The notes below the pieces were generated by a model, which had not been told where the DNA came from, did not search any database, and saw only the letters and a list, made by a program, of their open reading frames with translations. From positions 749,001 through 813,000 of the forward strand of contig NC_088915.1 in NCBI RefSeq assembly GCF_963576675.1: 64,000 bases of DNA, in the 5' to 3' direction. Origin of the DNA: Euphorbia lathyris (lineage: Eukaryota; Streptophyta; Magnoliopsida; Malpighiales; Euphorbiaceae). Each line of letters begins with the position of its first letter. Within the stretch, counting starts at the first letter, position 1. This document shows, one piece after another, positions 10,953 through 21,020 of this stretch. The position numbers were made by a program, and so were the translations under genes.

Positions 10953-12433
10953 CAGAGGCAGAACCAAGGGCGGGTTGGGGGGGCTCGAGCCCCGCCAGGC
11001 GGCCGGAGAATTGAGAATCTTTTTTTAGTAATGTTGTCTTATAATATTTTGGAGGGAATTATATTGACTCTATGAAGTTTTATTTTAATGTTTGAAGGTA
11101 GATTAGATGGTTAAGGATGCTTACTTCTATTTGAGAGGTCTTATGTTCAACGCAGAAGGAAGGTGAGGAATTCCATGAAATCAACGAAGAAGCAGTTCGA
11201 CCATGGTTAGCTAAGGAATCTGCCAGCCTGTTTCCTTCTCTAAAAATATGCGAAACAAAAATGGTCATTTGGGACACAAGAGAAAGGCAAAGCATCCACT
11301 CTTGTCGGAAACGCCAAGGAACAGTCTTGGATCTTGATGTTAACAAATTAACTACATAGCTTGAATCTGATTCAATCCAAAGCTTCTTCCAGCCTTTATC
11401 CCAAGCCATGCGAATGGAGTGCATAACACCCTGTAATTCCGCCTCAAAAGGAAGACAAATGCTAAACGGCATCGCAAAAGCACCATGCGGAAAGCCTCTG
11501 CAGTTTCTGAAAATTCCACCTGCCCCTGCTAAATTATCAGCCACAGATCCATCTGAATTTACTTTGATCCAACCCGGCAGAGGCGGACGCCAAATAACTT
11601 CCACGCAGGAGGGTGCGGGAGGAGGGCGACCAAGTAAAGAGAGTTGCGACAAAACATGGTAATCCTTAGTTGAATGAAACATAACTCCCTTGCTTCCAAA
11701 TTGCACCTCACGAAGAGCACTCCAAAGGTCCTGCAAAATGACAGAAACATTTGGAACAATTGAATCAAAGATGGCCCGATTTCTGGCCTTCCAGATTAAC
11801 CAAATTGTGTTTACAAATGCAGATGCCCAGATGTCAAAGAGTTGAGGACTGAAATTTTGTGATTGAAAACACTCCAAAAGAGAGTTGAGACTGTCAAAAA
11901 CTCCAAGTCGCTGTCCAAACAAAGAAAAAATAGCGTTCCAGATCTGGGTTGAGAAGATACAGCTCACAAAAAGATGGTGATGACTTTCTAAATTAAGACG
12001 GCAAAGTTCGCACCGTGAAATTAAGATCAACCCTCTTGCACTGATTAAATCATGAGTTGGGAGCTTGTTCAAAATTGCTCTCCAACTTTATTTTTATTTT
12101 GATAACACTTTTGAATTCATTTTTAATATGTCTTTACCATTAAAAAAAGTACACATATTTAATATTCATTTTTGTTATGTCTTTACCATAAAAAAAAACA
12201 AACATGTTTAATTTTCTATTAGTTCAATTCTATAGTTTCTAAAAAAAATGATAATATTTTTACAGTTTTAATGCGTTGGAGGCTAAAAAAATTTGGCCAG
12301 CTCTGACAGATCGGACTTTGAAAATTTACCGTCAATCGCACAATTAAATTCGATTTTTTTTTTTTGCGTTTTGAATTTTTTTTTACAGATATGTTTGAGC
12401 CCCAGATTATCCGGGGTCCTGGTTCTGCCACTG
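10953..12433. mobile_element. Non-autonomous hAT element carrying a LINE-derived ORF
   Basis: The termini are imperfect inverted repeats: CAGAGGCAGAACCAAGG at 10953 and its counterpart ending GGTTCTGCCACTG at 12433. Flanking 8-mers are ACCGAGAA (10945-10952) and ACCCAGAA (12434-12441), seven of eight matching, as expected for hAT. It sits inside element A. No transposase is present; the main content is the zf-RVT/RNase H ORF at 11080-12072 (minus). Confidence 0.7.
11080..12090 (-). CDS. zf-RVT plus RNase H (RVT_3-type) ORF from a non-LTR retrotransposon
   Basis: The frame is open for about 330 codons, with no ATG at its start; homology extends a few codons upstream of 12072 (SWRAILNKLPTHDL), so it is 5'-truncated. 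Order: a zinc-binding segment of the reverse transcriptase tail (CELCRLNLESHHHLFVSC), a W-rich linker (FVNTIWLIWKARNRAIF), then a plant RNase H domain with the DGS aspartate (about residue 175), the E of FEAELQG, the D of IESDSSYVV, and HIFREGNRLADSLANHG near the C-terminus. These match the D-E-D-D layout of RNase H. No reverse transcriptase core is present. It lies wholly inside the hAT element. Host use is possible but nothing shows it. Confidence 0.7.
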
Positions 12434-12601
12434 ACCCAGAAGATAGTTTGATGAACTATTTCTCAAATTGACAAATTTATCAATATTAGGGGTAAAATTG
12501 CTCTTGGTTTCCAATATTAGGGGTAAAATTGTACAATTTTAGATGAATTATGGGTAAAATTGCTCTTCACCCAAAACTTTAGGTTTATTTTTGCACCTTA
12601 A

Positions 12602-13564
12602 TCCTTAGCATTTTAACATATTTTTTGTAACTGAATTATTAGCACATTAAATATCTTAGACTTAATTGATGTTTGGAAGGGTCGACGAGACAATGATCAT
12701 TTATCTTTTAACACATTAAGTGTGTGCGATTCCAACTTTAATTAGCGTAATTTCAATTGCAAAAATTTTAAGTTTTAAATTACAATCAATTAAAAAAAAT
12801 TAAGTTTTCAATTTCAATTAATTTGTTTCAATTAAGGCTTTGCTTACATTTAATTAAGAGATTTTATTAATGGAAATTTTTTAACTTGTTGCTAAACCAT
12901 ATCACATATTTTCAAACCAATAAATAAATTAAAAACTAAGTTATATATACATGGATGCTATGTAAAAGGTACATTTGATTTACAACCATGTAAAAAAACT
13001 GTTAAGAAATCATTCATAATCTGAAATTCATTTAACAACTGTGGAATATGAATGAAATTCATTTATACATGATTTTGAATATTCTATTAATGGAGTAAAA
13101 TATGTACATGCACCATATATTATATACAATATAAATGATAATATTTTCTTTCCAGTTTTAGAGAGAATTATAGAAAAGATAAGGATTAGCAAAAAATGGA
13201 TCAGGTCACTATAAGCGACCTCCTCCGATTCATGAATTGCTTAAAAGGACTGCTCTCATTAAATTCCATACCTGCCAGTTCCATTTTATTGAAAAGAAAA
13301 ACATTGCATCCAATTTTGTTAAGTTCTTATATATCCTCCTCTTATTTTTATTTTGTACACATAAAAAAATGAATATACAGATGGTGTGATCAATATAGAG
13401 AAATAGTGAACAAAAAAGGAAAGATAGAAACAAGTACAGCTGCTAAATGAAATAAGGAGAATATAAATAAGAATCTTTAGATGACATTATAAAAGAAAAG
13501 AGAAGAAAAGAAAAGCAAACCTTTAATATGTGAGAAGAAAAACAGACAAACAACAGCCATAATA
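12602..13564. other. AT-rich spacer upstream of the B3-like gene
   Basis: No ORF or repeat recognised. It should include the promoter of the gene at 13565, but no single TATA element stands out. Confidence 0.35.
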
Positions 13565-13996
13565 ATGATGAGGAAAACCTTCTTTTACAGCTTTGTTCCG
13601 ACAAAGGCAGAAGAGGAAGCAGGGTATGAGGTCGGGAGGAGCCTGATAGAAATAAGAGACTGGAACCAAAATGGGTTCGACATGACAAATCCAAACCAAT
13701 GGCAAATAAGGAGGGTTATAACCAAAAACGAAGTGGTTAGTGGTGAGATAACTCTATCTGAGGAAGAAATGCTTCAATATGTACTTAAGTCATGGAAACT
13801 CGACTCTGCAAAGCATGTTATTAGAGGTAATAAGTGCCTTGTGGTTTTGGTTGATTACACGGAAGATAGAACTCCTAAAAGTTTTCAGAATTGTTATGTT
13901 AAGGTTTCAGGGAATGCCTATCATGTTGGTTTGATGGATGTTTTTCTTACTACGTCTGTTAAACCTGGTGATGAGGTTGCCTTGTTTGGGATATGA
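13565..13996 (+). CDS. Small B3-like (DUF313-type) DNA-binding protein, tentative
   Basis: A 143-residue frame from ATG 13565 to TGA 13996, without an obvious intron. After a 45-residue lead the sequence has the rhythm of a plant B3 domain: an ITKNEVVSGEITLSEEEM start, a V-L-V-D strand, a Y-H-V-G strand and the terminal KPGDEVALFGI, close to the common GDEV-F end of B3 folds. Diverged single-domain B3 proteins of this size exist in plants. The usual K/R-rich DNA-contact residues are not clear, so the call is tentative. It is more G-rich than its surroundings, consistent with a true coding region. Confidence 0.5.
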   Translation: MMRKTFFYSFVPTKAEEEAGYEVGRSLIEIRDWNQNGFDMTNPNQWQIRRVITKNEVVSGEITLSEEEMLQYVLKSWKLDSAKHVIRGNKCLVVLVDYTEDRTPKSFQNCYVKVSGNAYHVGLMDVFLTTSVKPGDEVALFGI

Positions 13997-14415
13997 GGCC
14001 TACTTCTTTTGGCTTTTGTTTTAAATTACTCAGTAACTCCAAATAATACTTCTTTCTTTCTTTCTTTCTTATTATTATGTTTCTCAGATTGTTTGTTGTA
14101 ACCACAATTCTTCATTAATCAAATATATATGCATTTTCCAATTTTCACATGCTAGTCTTCCGAATTATGTTGATGAATATTCAGATACGAAGCTGGGAAA
14201 ATTAAATTATGCAATTTACTCAGTTAGTTAATGAGACATTAAGCTGTTCTAACCTTTATGAATTAATTTTCTTTGCAAGTTTCAAACATTTCATAATTTA
14301 TTTAACTTAAAAGAAGTTGAGATGTAAAATGATACGGGCAGAAGCAAAAGTAGCTATATCCGAGCATGATTCGTATTCCCTGCATGTTAGAGAGCATTTC
14401 TTCTAGTTCTTAGTT
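13997..14415. other. 3' flank of the B3-like gene
   Basis: A TTTC microsatellite (about 14050-14070) is present. No other feature seen. Confidence 0.35.
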
Positions 14416-14731
14416 AAACGCTTGTAATTGGCTTTACTTATAAGTCATACGAAAATCTCTCAAACAAGATGTGAGTTATAATGTCAACAAAACATTCCAA
14501 AATGTTCAATTTCAGCATTAATTTCTCATTCATTGTTTATCCATTTAATACATCATTGGAAAGATCTCATAGAGAGTACAATACATTGACATATATACTA
14601 GTTATTTAGAACTTCATCTATCCATTAAATGTTTAAACATCAAGTTGAGAAAATTTGTTGAGATTATAACTCCCATCTAGTTTGAGAGATTTTCCTATGA
14701 CTTATAAGTAAAGCCATTTACAAGCCTAGAT
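14416..14731. repeat. MITE-like inverted repeat
   Basis: Arms at about 14419-14486 and 14655-14727 are near-perfect reverse complements across GGCTTTACTTATAAGTCAT, AAATCTCTCAAAC and GAGTTATAAT. About 170 bp of non-coding sequence separates them. Flanking duplications are not clear. Confidence 0.6.
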
Positions 14732-14735
14732 GGAA

Positions 14736-15270
14736 AATAATTCCATCTAGGAAAGGGTCTTCTCTTTTGGAATGTTTTGGTTTCTCTCTTTCCATTGACT
14801 TCAATGTCCAAAAATTAACATTTTTGGCCCAATCCATGGGTTGAGTTCTCGGCCTTTCATTTTTCAACATTTGATGTTAGAGCCAAGAACGGACGGATCC
14901 AAGGGTGTTTACAGAGGTTTGAAATTATAAACATTATCACTGAGTTATCCAGATCCAATTTTTACGTAGCAGTGTAAAACTTTTCAAGATTAAGCTAGAT
15001 TTGGACTATAAAAATAAGATTGAGTCGTTTTGAACAAACTTAGAGAAATTTATCACACATCATATATTAATCAAGTTGGATTTTATAATTAAATAAAAAC
15101 TCAATTTGTCAAAAACATGGTGCTGAAAACATCAATAGTAGGGGTAGTTCTAACACTCGTAAGGACACGAACTTGGCAGATCCGCCGTTCTTTTATTGCA
15201 TCATTTGCAAAGATGATTTCAACCATGTGATCATTCAATGATGGAATGGGTGCAGGTTGTTAGATGCTTC
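14736..15270. other. Spacer before the short-LTR element
   Basis: No ORF. The text around 14860-14910 resembles diverged retrotransposon leader sequence. Not assigned. Confidence 0.3.
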
Positions 15271-15557
15271 TGTTAGAAATAATAAATTTATAATTAATAG
15301 TCTTTAAGTTGATTGTTATTAAGTTACTTTAGAATAACTTATAATAAGTTATGTGATGTTAAGTTAGAATCTTAATTAGTCATGAAGAGTTATTAAATGT
15401 TATTTATTAGGTTTGTAATAGTTACATTTTCATGTAGTATAAATAGTTATCTTGTATAGGCTAAAAGTGAAGAAGCACAAGTTAAAAAGAAATAAATTTA
15501 AGAAAAGCTTCCTCCTATATTTCTTTCACTTCTTATATTCTTCTTTTCTATCCAACA
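15271..15557 (+). repeat. 5' LTR of the short-LTR element
   Basis: 287 bp, TG...CA ends. TATAAAT at 15438-15444 is a plausible TATA box, with the transcript start probably some 30 bases further on. 5-bp left flank is GCTTC. Confidence 0.85.
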
Positions 15558-15603
15558 AAGTGGTATCAGAGCCATACAAAAATTCTCCAGAAAATTGAGA
15601 ATA

Positions 15604-16779
15604 ATGGTGAAAAGAGAAATCGCCATTGATTCGTGGGAGACCAAGTCCCAGATTTGGAAAGCTATGCGATTATGCATAGATGACATCAAAGAACAAGTTG
15701 ATTCTTTGACCTTCGAGGAGATCAGGAGGTTGCTGGAAAATGATTTAGGATTGGAGAAATATGCTATGGATGGACAAAAGCAATTTGTCATGCAATGTCT
15801 GGTGGAATCCTTAGAAAATGATGATGATGAGAATTCTGAGGATTTAGGAGAAATTAAGGTACAAGAACATGTATCTGATGATGAGGAGAAAATTGAAGAT
15901 TCTCCTGTGATGGGCATTTTGCCTAAAACTGATCTAGTCAGTGAGAAGAAAGAACTACCAAGTAAGAGCAGCATTACCACAGCCATATTAAAGAGAGATT
16001 CTTATATTAAAGCCAATTATGAGGAAGTTACGACAAATAGTCTTTGTCGAATTTTAGAGGAAGATTTTGGACTTGATAAATTTGCACTTGATCCATATAA
16101 GAAATATATAGGCAATCTGTTATATGAGGTATCTCTATGGATTAATGAGAATTCAGAGTCTTCAGATAGAGACTATGATGAGGATGATGAAGATGAAGTA
16201 AAACCAGAGAATAAAGTTAGTGCAAATCAAAAGGTGCAAAATTATGAAGAATCTAAAAAGAGGGAGAGGCTTGAAAAAGAAATCAAAGCATCAGGCAAGA
16301 AGCAAAGCAAGCTTATGGAAGAAGCAGCGAAGGAGAACAACATTGCAGAAGGCACCCAGAATAACAAGGAAAAGGAAATTTCAACACCAGCATATAGTAA
16401 ATACGTTGAGCATCTAAAAACGGTAATCAAATCACGTGGGATGACTATGGAAGCTAAAGAGAGAAAGGAAAGAGTGAAAGAAGCAGAGGGAATTAACATG
16501 AGTAATATTGTGTCAAGTTCACATAGAAGGTGCATTACGAGTTATGTGCCTCATCCAAAACCTAAAATACAAGTTGACATTGATAATAGTGATGCTGATG
16601 GTACTAACCAAGATGCTGAGGAATATGACAATGATGATAATGAGGAAGACGACGATGATGATGAGGAAAATGACGATGATGACAAGGAAGAAGAAAACAA
16701 TGGAAATAATAATGGAAATGATAGAAGCCAGAGTGAAGACCTCAATTACAATGAAGTGCGAAGAAAAAGATGGAGATAG
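15604..16779 (+). CDS. DEK_C-repeat, CHZ-like acidic chromatin protein ORF inside an LTR element
   Basis: 391 residues from ATG 15604, which lies 30 bases after the primer site. Two DEK_C-like helical repeats are visible: residues about 22-62 (VDSLTFEEIRRLLENDLGLE) and about 125-172 (SYIKANYEEVTTNSLCRILE, then FGLDKFALDPYKKYIGNLL). A charged Lys/Glu coiled-coil-like segment (about 205-245) follows, then a TPAYSKYVEHLKTVIKSRGM block and a long Asp/Glu run (about 325-375). This order resembles plant nuclear proteins with N-terminal DEK_C repeats and a C-terminal histone-chaperone CHZ-like region. In such proteins the acidic tail binds histones; here that is inference. There are no introns, as expected for a copy made from RNA. 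The frame is intact. The C-terminus (EVRRKRWR) ends in a basic run and may be altered relative to the donor gene. Confidence 0.7.
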   Translation: MVKREIAIDSWETKSQIWKAMRLCIDDIKEQVDSLTFEEIRRLLENDLGLEKYAMDGQKQFVMQCLVESLENDDDENSEDLGEIKVQEHVSDDEEKIEDSPVMGILPKTDLVSEKKELPSKSSITTAILKRDSYIKANYEEVTTNSLCRILEEDFGLDKFALDPYKKYIGNLLYEVSLWINENSESSDRDYDEDDEDEVKPENKVSANQKVQNYEESKKRERLEKEIKASGKKQSKLMEEAAKENNIAEGTQNNKEKEISTPAYSKYVEHLKTVIKSRGMTMEAKERKERVKEAEGINMSNIVSSSHRRCITSYVPHPKPKIQVDIDNSDADGTNQDAEEYDNDDNEEDDDDDEENDDDDKEEENNGNNNGNDRSQSEDLNYNEVRRKRWR

Positions 16780-16883
16780 TAATGAGGATGATGGCGGCTA
16801 GAGTGAAGAGGTCAACGATGTTGAAGTTTGAAGATTTCAGCAGATTGGTAAAAGATAAAAAAAATTATAAATTTAAGAGGGTG

Positions 16884-17170
16884 TGTTAGAAATAATAAAT
16901 TTATAATTAATAGTCTTTAAGTTCATTGTTATTAAGTTACTTTAGAATAACTTATAAGAAGTTATGTGATGTTAAGTTAGAATCTTAATTAGTTATGAAG
17001 AGTTATTAAATGTTATTTATTAGGTTTGTAATAGTTACATTTTCATGTAGTATAAATAGTTATCTTGTATAGGCTAAAAGTGAAGAAGTACAAGTTAAAA
17101 AGAAATAAATTTAAGAAAAACTTCCTCCTATATTTCTTTCACTTCTTATATTCTTCTTTTCTATCCAACA
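16884..17170 (+). repeat. 3' (middle) LTR of the short-LTR element
   Basis: 287 bp, the same length as the 5' LTR, with about five substitutions between them and no indel noticed. It is followed not by a target duplication but by a second copy of the primer site and ORF start. Confidence 0.85.
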
Positions 17171-17308
17171 AAGTGGTATCAGAGCCAGACAAAAATTCTC
17201 CAGAAAATTGAGAATAATGGTGAAAAGAGAAATCGCCATTAATTCGTGGGAGACCAAGTCCCAGATTTGGAAAGCTATGCGATTATGCATAGATGACATC
17301 AAAGAAAT
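17171..17308 (+). pseudogene. Start of a second internal unit (primer site plus first codons of the DEK_C ORF)
   Basis: This repeats 15558-15695 with two substitutions seen. It holds the primer site and the ORF start (ATG 17217) and stops in the middle of the first DEK_C repeat. The junction at 17308/17309 is with a fragment of element A. It shows that a tandem LTR-interior-LTR-interior array once existed here. Confidence 0.8.
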
Positions 17309-17535
17309 CTCTTCATTTACACTTCATATGTGTGTCATTTTGTCACTAGTTAGTAACAAATCACAAACATATTATTAAACGTAAATAAAATAAAAATTAA
17401 AAAATATACCGTTAGGGTAAAATTGTTCTTGGCTGCCAACGATTAGGATAAAATTGCACCATTTTAGACATTAGGGGTAAAATTGCTCATGGATGTAAAT
17501 GTTAGGGGTATTTTTGCATCTATCCCTAAAATTAA
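17309..17535. repeat. Fragment of element A
   Basis: The sequence matches, in reverse, the left half of the 10464-10950 element, including AGTAACAAATCACAAACATA and three copies of the GGGTAAAATTG-type terminal motif. Only one end is present. Confidence 0.6.
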
Positions 17536-17721
17536 ACTATAAACTAAACTAAGAATCTCATTACAACTAAATGTGATAAAATTTAAATAGAATTTTATTA
17601 GTTTAAGCATTTTTAGATTTTAGCTCAATTTTGATCGTTAGTGAACATTGAACATACCAAAAAAACAAAATTCAAGAATAGCTTTTATATAATAAATACA
17701 TTTTTAGTAGGAATCAAATTT

Positions 17722-17833
17722 GCACTACGCGTCCCCGTTAAACGAGGGTCCGGGAAGGGGTCCCACTACCAAAAAAAATTCTATATAGAATGGAGCCCCT
17801 CTGAGATTTGAATCCTGGCTCCGCCACTGCAGC
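17722..17833 (-). repeat. Au-SINE-like 3' tail fragment next to a hAT-type terminus
   Basis: 17726-17768 is the reverse complement of the GC-rich tail of the Au SINE at 35447-35633. Positions 17790-17828 end in GGCTCCGCCACTG, a hAT-type terminal repeat. The fragments abut, so the mosaic arose by nested insertion or template joining. Confidence 0.5.
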
Positions 17834-17835
17834 TG

Positions 17836-20150
17836 GACGACAACGTGCATTATAGTTAAGGTAAACCAAGCTCCATGTAAATCCTCACTTATGTGCAAAA
17901 CTGGGTACCCTTTGGAGTACACTAAAGGTGTGAGGACATTCAATATAAATCAATGATAAATTTCAGTCTCTTATATCTCTATATATTCTAAGTCTAAGTC
18001 TTTCATTTAAAAAGTGCACATATGGATAAACTCCAACAAAGTTGATACATGCATTTTATTCATTTGTGGAAAGTATTAGTAAAAAATGGTAATGATGAAT
18101 ATGGTTTAATGCGTATTTGTAATATAAGTGTTTCTGGTTTGGATTTAAAGCTCTACTTGTTTTATGAACTTATTTGTAATGAAATCTTCACTTTGTATCA
18201 TGGAACCAATTGATCTAAAAGATTAAACCGATAGTTGAAGCCTAACAACATCTTTTATATTAATCAACAATAAATATAACCAAATACTGATCATTTAATC
18301 ACCGACACAACTAGAACCAAATACTCAGATCACTAAAAGAAAATTTGTTAAAAATTACACATTTTTTTTGGATTAAGCTTCAAAACCGGATAATTCCAAG
18401 CTAATTCTATTTTGTAAAAAGGATAAGGCAGGGTCGAAATCAACATTCATTGATATATGCTTAGGACGTTGTCTTATTCATGCTTTAGAAGTGCTCAATT
18501 ATTAGGTGTTTGAAAAAAAATAATTTAAAGCCCATTTAAAGGAAGGCTTGAAATTGTACTCTTTTGATCAACAGTAAGCTTAAAATTGCATAGTTTTTAT
18601 AAGTAGAGACAAAATCCGTTGTTGCCTAAATTTATAATAGGTTAAACAAATTGCCTCTCACATGAATGTCCCTTGGGCTTGAAGGCTTAATAGCACATGC
18701 TCATCTAACCATGCGTTAAATTTAATCAACAATTGAGCTTGTTAGTATTCGAACCCTATAACCACTTAGTCTAAGAGGCTGTGATACCATGTTATGGGAC
18801 TAATTGAACAAAAACATTAAGCTGATAGCTAATTACCGCCAATCAACATCTTTTATATTAATATGTGATAGTTTGAAGATTGGTTATCTTTAGTACATTT
18901 TTTTTGTGATTTATATAAATTGCGACCCTTATATACTTGGAATGTCATATGTATCACATAAGAGATACATCTGCTAAATATTTAATGATCAAAATTTGCT
19001 ACATGTAAGATCGATTTACAATATTGCTAAACTGATCTTTAAGGCCAGTAGTTGATCTAAAGATCACTGCGGCTATTGTCAGCATAGTATGTCATTAATG
19101 GTTAAATGCAATACATTTTTTTACTAGATAGTGTAATGTACAATTGAAGAACTAGATAGTATTTACCATTGAAGAAATATTAAAAGGTTAGTAGGTCATT
19201 ATAAGTAAGTTTAAAACCTCAATAAGATATTTCCAAAATTCAGGAAACCAATCAATCTTTTAGACTAAATTTAGAGGTGTCATGACATATTTATTGTTCT
19301 TATTTTATGCAAGATTTTACATTTATTACACAGTTGGAAGTATTTATCTAGATTAGTTTTTGGGATGAGAAAATGAAAAGTTGGTATTCTTAAGCACATA
19401 TGGGAAGTTATATATCTAAATAAGATTTGATAAAATAACTGAATATGGATTTTAGGTGTTGAGTGTTAAAGATTATGTTTAACTCTAGATTATGTTTAAA
19501 TTGGATTCATTCTTTGGCTTGCTCTTAAAAATCATTTGAGTGTTAAATCAAGAATTGGAGATTTAGCAAACCTACCTCATAACTTGTAGGGGAGGATGGA
19601 TACTGGAGATTTTGAACTGGACGGATTAAAAGGATAAAAAGATATATAATTTGATTGAACGGTTTTTTTTTTCTTTAAGATCGAACAGAATTATACCATT
19701 GACTTATATTTAGTACAACTTTTGAGATTTTCATTTTCCATTATACAACAAATATGTTTGAAATTTTGTTAGACCATTAAATTTTTCTTTGATTGACCTG
19801 AATTGTACCATCCACTTTGATTATATACAATTCTTGCATAGATTGGATTGAACCCATTTCTCTCCTAATAAGTTGTGTGTGATGTTTTCCCAAGAAAAAC
19901 AAACCTATTGAATTTTTTTATTCAGGGTCACAATTTGTTCATATATGGGAGTTAGGGAGGTGATTGATTAAAGGTGTTATTTCGATTATAAAACTAAAAT
20001 ATTAAGATATCAATCCATCATATTTATTTAACATTGCCTTATTCCATTATTTGTTGATTGAGCTCCATTATGCGAAAGCATAACTATTGAGTGGAAAAGA
20101 AAAAGTTTTCAATGCAAAAAAAAAAAAAAAAAAACTTAAGACATCAAATT
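17836..20150. other. Intergenic region with diverged dispersed-repeat fragments
   Basis: Fragments at 18170-18290 and 18720-18870 relate to the repeat at 6985-7190 (both contain CATCTTTTATATTAAT and a degraded GATACCATG word). The remainder is AT-rich with no coding potential noticed. Confidence 0.4.
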
Positions 20151-20283
20151 AATATTTTAGTTCTTAATTATATCGGTAATAGCTTCATAACACTTGTAAG
20201 GATAAATAACATCATTACAAATAAAAAATGAACATAAAAACGTAATTAAGAAGAAGATGAAAATGGAGAAATCAAATAATAGT

Positions 20284-20511
20284 CTATTGATCTGCTCCTT
20301 CGCACTCATCAATCCATTCGCTATAAATGTCGATATGTTCAGTTGAATTGATGCATCGAGTGGTGTAGCTTTCTTTGCATACACAAGAAAAAGTTTCTCC
20401 CATTCTCATTATCTTATTGATGGCACACTGAACTGAGTTAGGATGACGACAAACAGGACAAGCCAAACTCGTTTCCAACTTCTTAGTTGATTTTCTTTTT
20501 GTTTTTGCCAT
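20284..20511 (-). CDS. Elf1/ELOF1-like transcription elongation factor, short and diverged
   Basis: 75 residues, no intron, ATG at 20511. The basic N-terminus (AKTKRKSTKKLE) is followed by ACPVCRHPNSVQC (first Cys pair, 18 and 21), GETFSCVCKESYTT and the hallmark tail IDIYSEWIDECEGAD. Elf1 proteins are about 80 residues, carry a C4 zinc finger and travel with RNA polymerase II. Here the second Cys pair is changed: the position normally holding the first Cys is Ser42, with Cys43 next to it and Cys45 retained. Zinc binding may be altered. The frame is open and full-length, but it could be a retrocopy. Confidence 0.7.
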   Translation of the reverse strand: MAKTKRKSTKKLETSLACPVCRHPNSVQCAINKIMRMGETFSCVCKESYTTRCINSTEHIDIYSEWIDECEGADQ

Positions 20512-20625
20512 TTACGATTACTCACTTATTTGAGTGTTTATGTATACACTCAAATTGATACCAATCGAGTTATAGAAGAATTTGTATAAAATGTTGGTCT
20601 CCTTAGATAGGAAATTAGAATATAC

Positions 20626-20640
20626 ACAATATATATAAAC
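20626..20640 (-). promoter_or_regulatory. TATA-like element of the Elf1-like gene
   Basis: On the minus strand this reads GTTTATATATATTG, about 115-125 bases before the ATG at 20511. Position and form suit a TATA box. Confidence 0.4.
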
Positions 20641-20641
20641 A

Positions 20642-20802
20642 AAAAGCAGGACTAATATGGAACACTAGTCTACCTTCTCAATAAATAAAATTTCCTATAT
20701 TAAATATATTTGACCATAATAAATACAGTTGTCGTTTAATACAATTGTTGTTTATCTCCCTTCCTCGATTTGAGTCGGTTTCGCAGCAAGTGAAAACTAT
20801 CC
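20642..20802. other. Upstream flank of the Elf1-like gene
   Basis: No further feature recognised. Confidence 0.3.
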
Positions 20803-20805
20803 TTA

Positions 20806-21020
20806 GCCCTTGTTTAGGAAGAATTTAATGGAGGTAAATGAGAGTAATGGAAGGTTAAATATCACATTAATTTTGTTTTGGAGTTGTTTTTTTAGAGTAA
20901 ATGAAAGTTAATGGAAGTTAAATGTTTACTTCCTTTAACGTCCAAACTCTAACCTCCAACCTTTAAGGTACGAACTCTAACCTCCAAATTGGGAGCTTAA
21001 TAGAAGTAATGTAAAGATCA
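20806..21020. repeat. Tourist-like MITE, left part only
   Basis: Starts GCCCTTGTTTAGGAAG after a TTA (20803-20805) and follows the same order of motifs as the complete MITE at 63178-63533 (CTCTAACCTCCAA, GGTTAATGG). The right half is missing. Confidence 0.6.

Larger units (their letters stand above)
10464..12601. mobile_element. Inverted-repeat element (element A), interrupted by a hAT insertion
   Basis: The left end (10464-10605) has repeated GCAATTTTACCC/TAACG motifs; the right end (12474-12601) is its imperfect reverse complement, with three copies of GGGGTAAAATTG-type words. Ends are TTAAGTGCAAAAAT and its complement. Without the hAT insertion it would be about 650 bp. A diverged fragment of the same family lies at 17309-17535. 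I see no ORF and no certain target duplication, so the superfamily is left open. Confidence 0.6.
15271..17170 (+). mobile_element. Short-LTR non-autonomous retrotransposon carrying a DEK_C/CHZ-like gene
   Basis: Two direct repeats of 287 bp (15271-15557 and 16884-17170) both begin TGTTAGAAATAAT and end TATCCAACA. They differ at about five positions by eye. Three bases after the first is TGGTATCAGAGCC (15561-15573), a perfect initiator-Met tRNA primer site. Just before the second is an A/G-rich tract (AATTTAAGAGGGTG, about 16870-16883) fit for second-strand priming. The interior has no gag, protease, integrase or RT, only the 391-residue ORF. The element must rely on enzymes of another element. 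Confidence 0.85.

Noticed and set aside
11408..11662. 84-codon plus-strand frame
   Set aside because: Antisense shadow of the zf-RVT/RNase H ORF.
16242..16745. Ser-rich minus-strand frames opposite the DEK_C-like ORF
   Set aside because: Antisense shadows of the Glu/Asp/Lys-rich coding strand.
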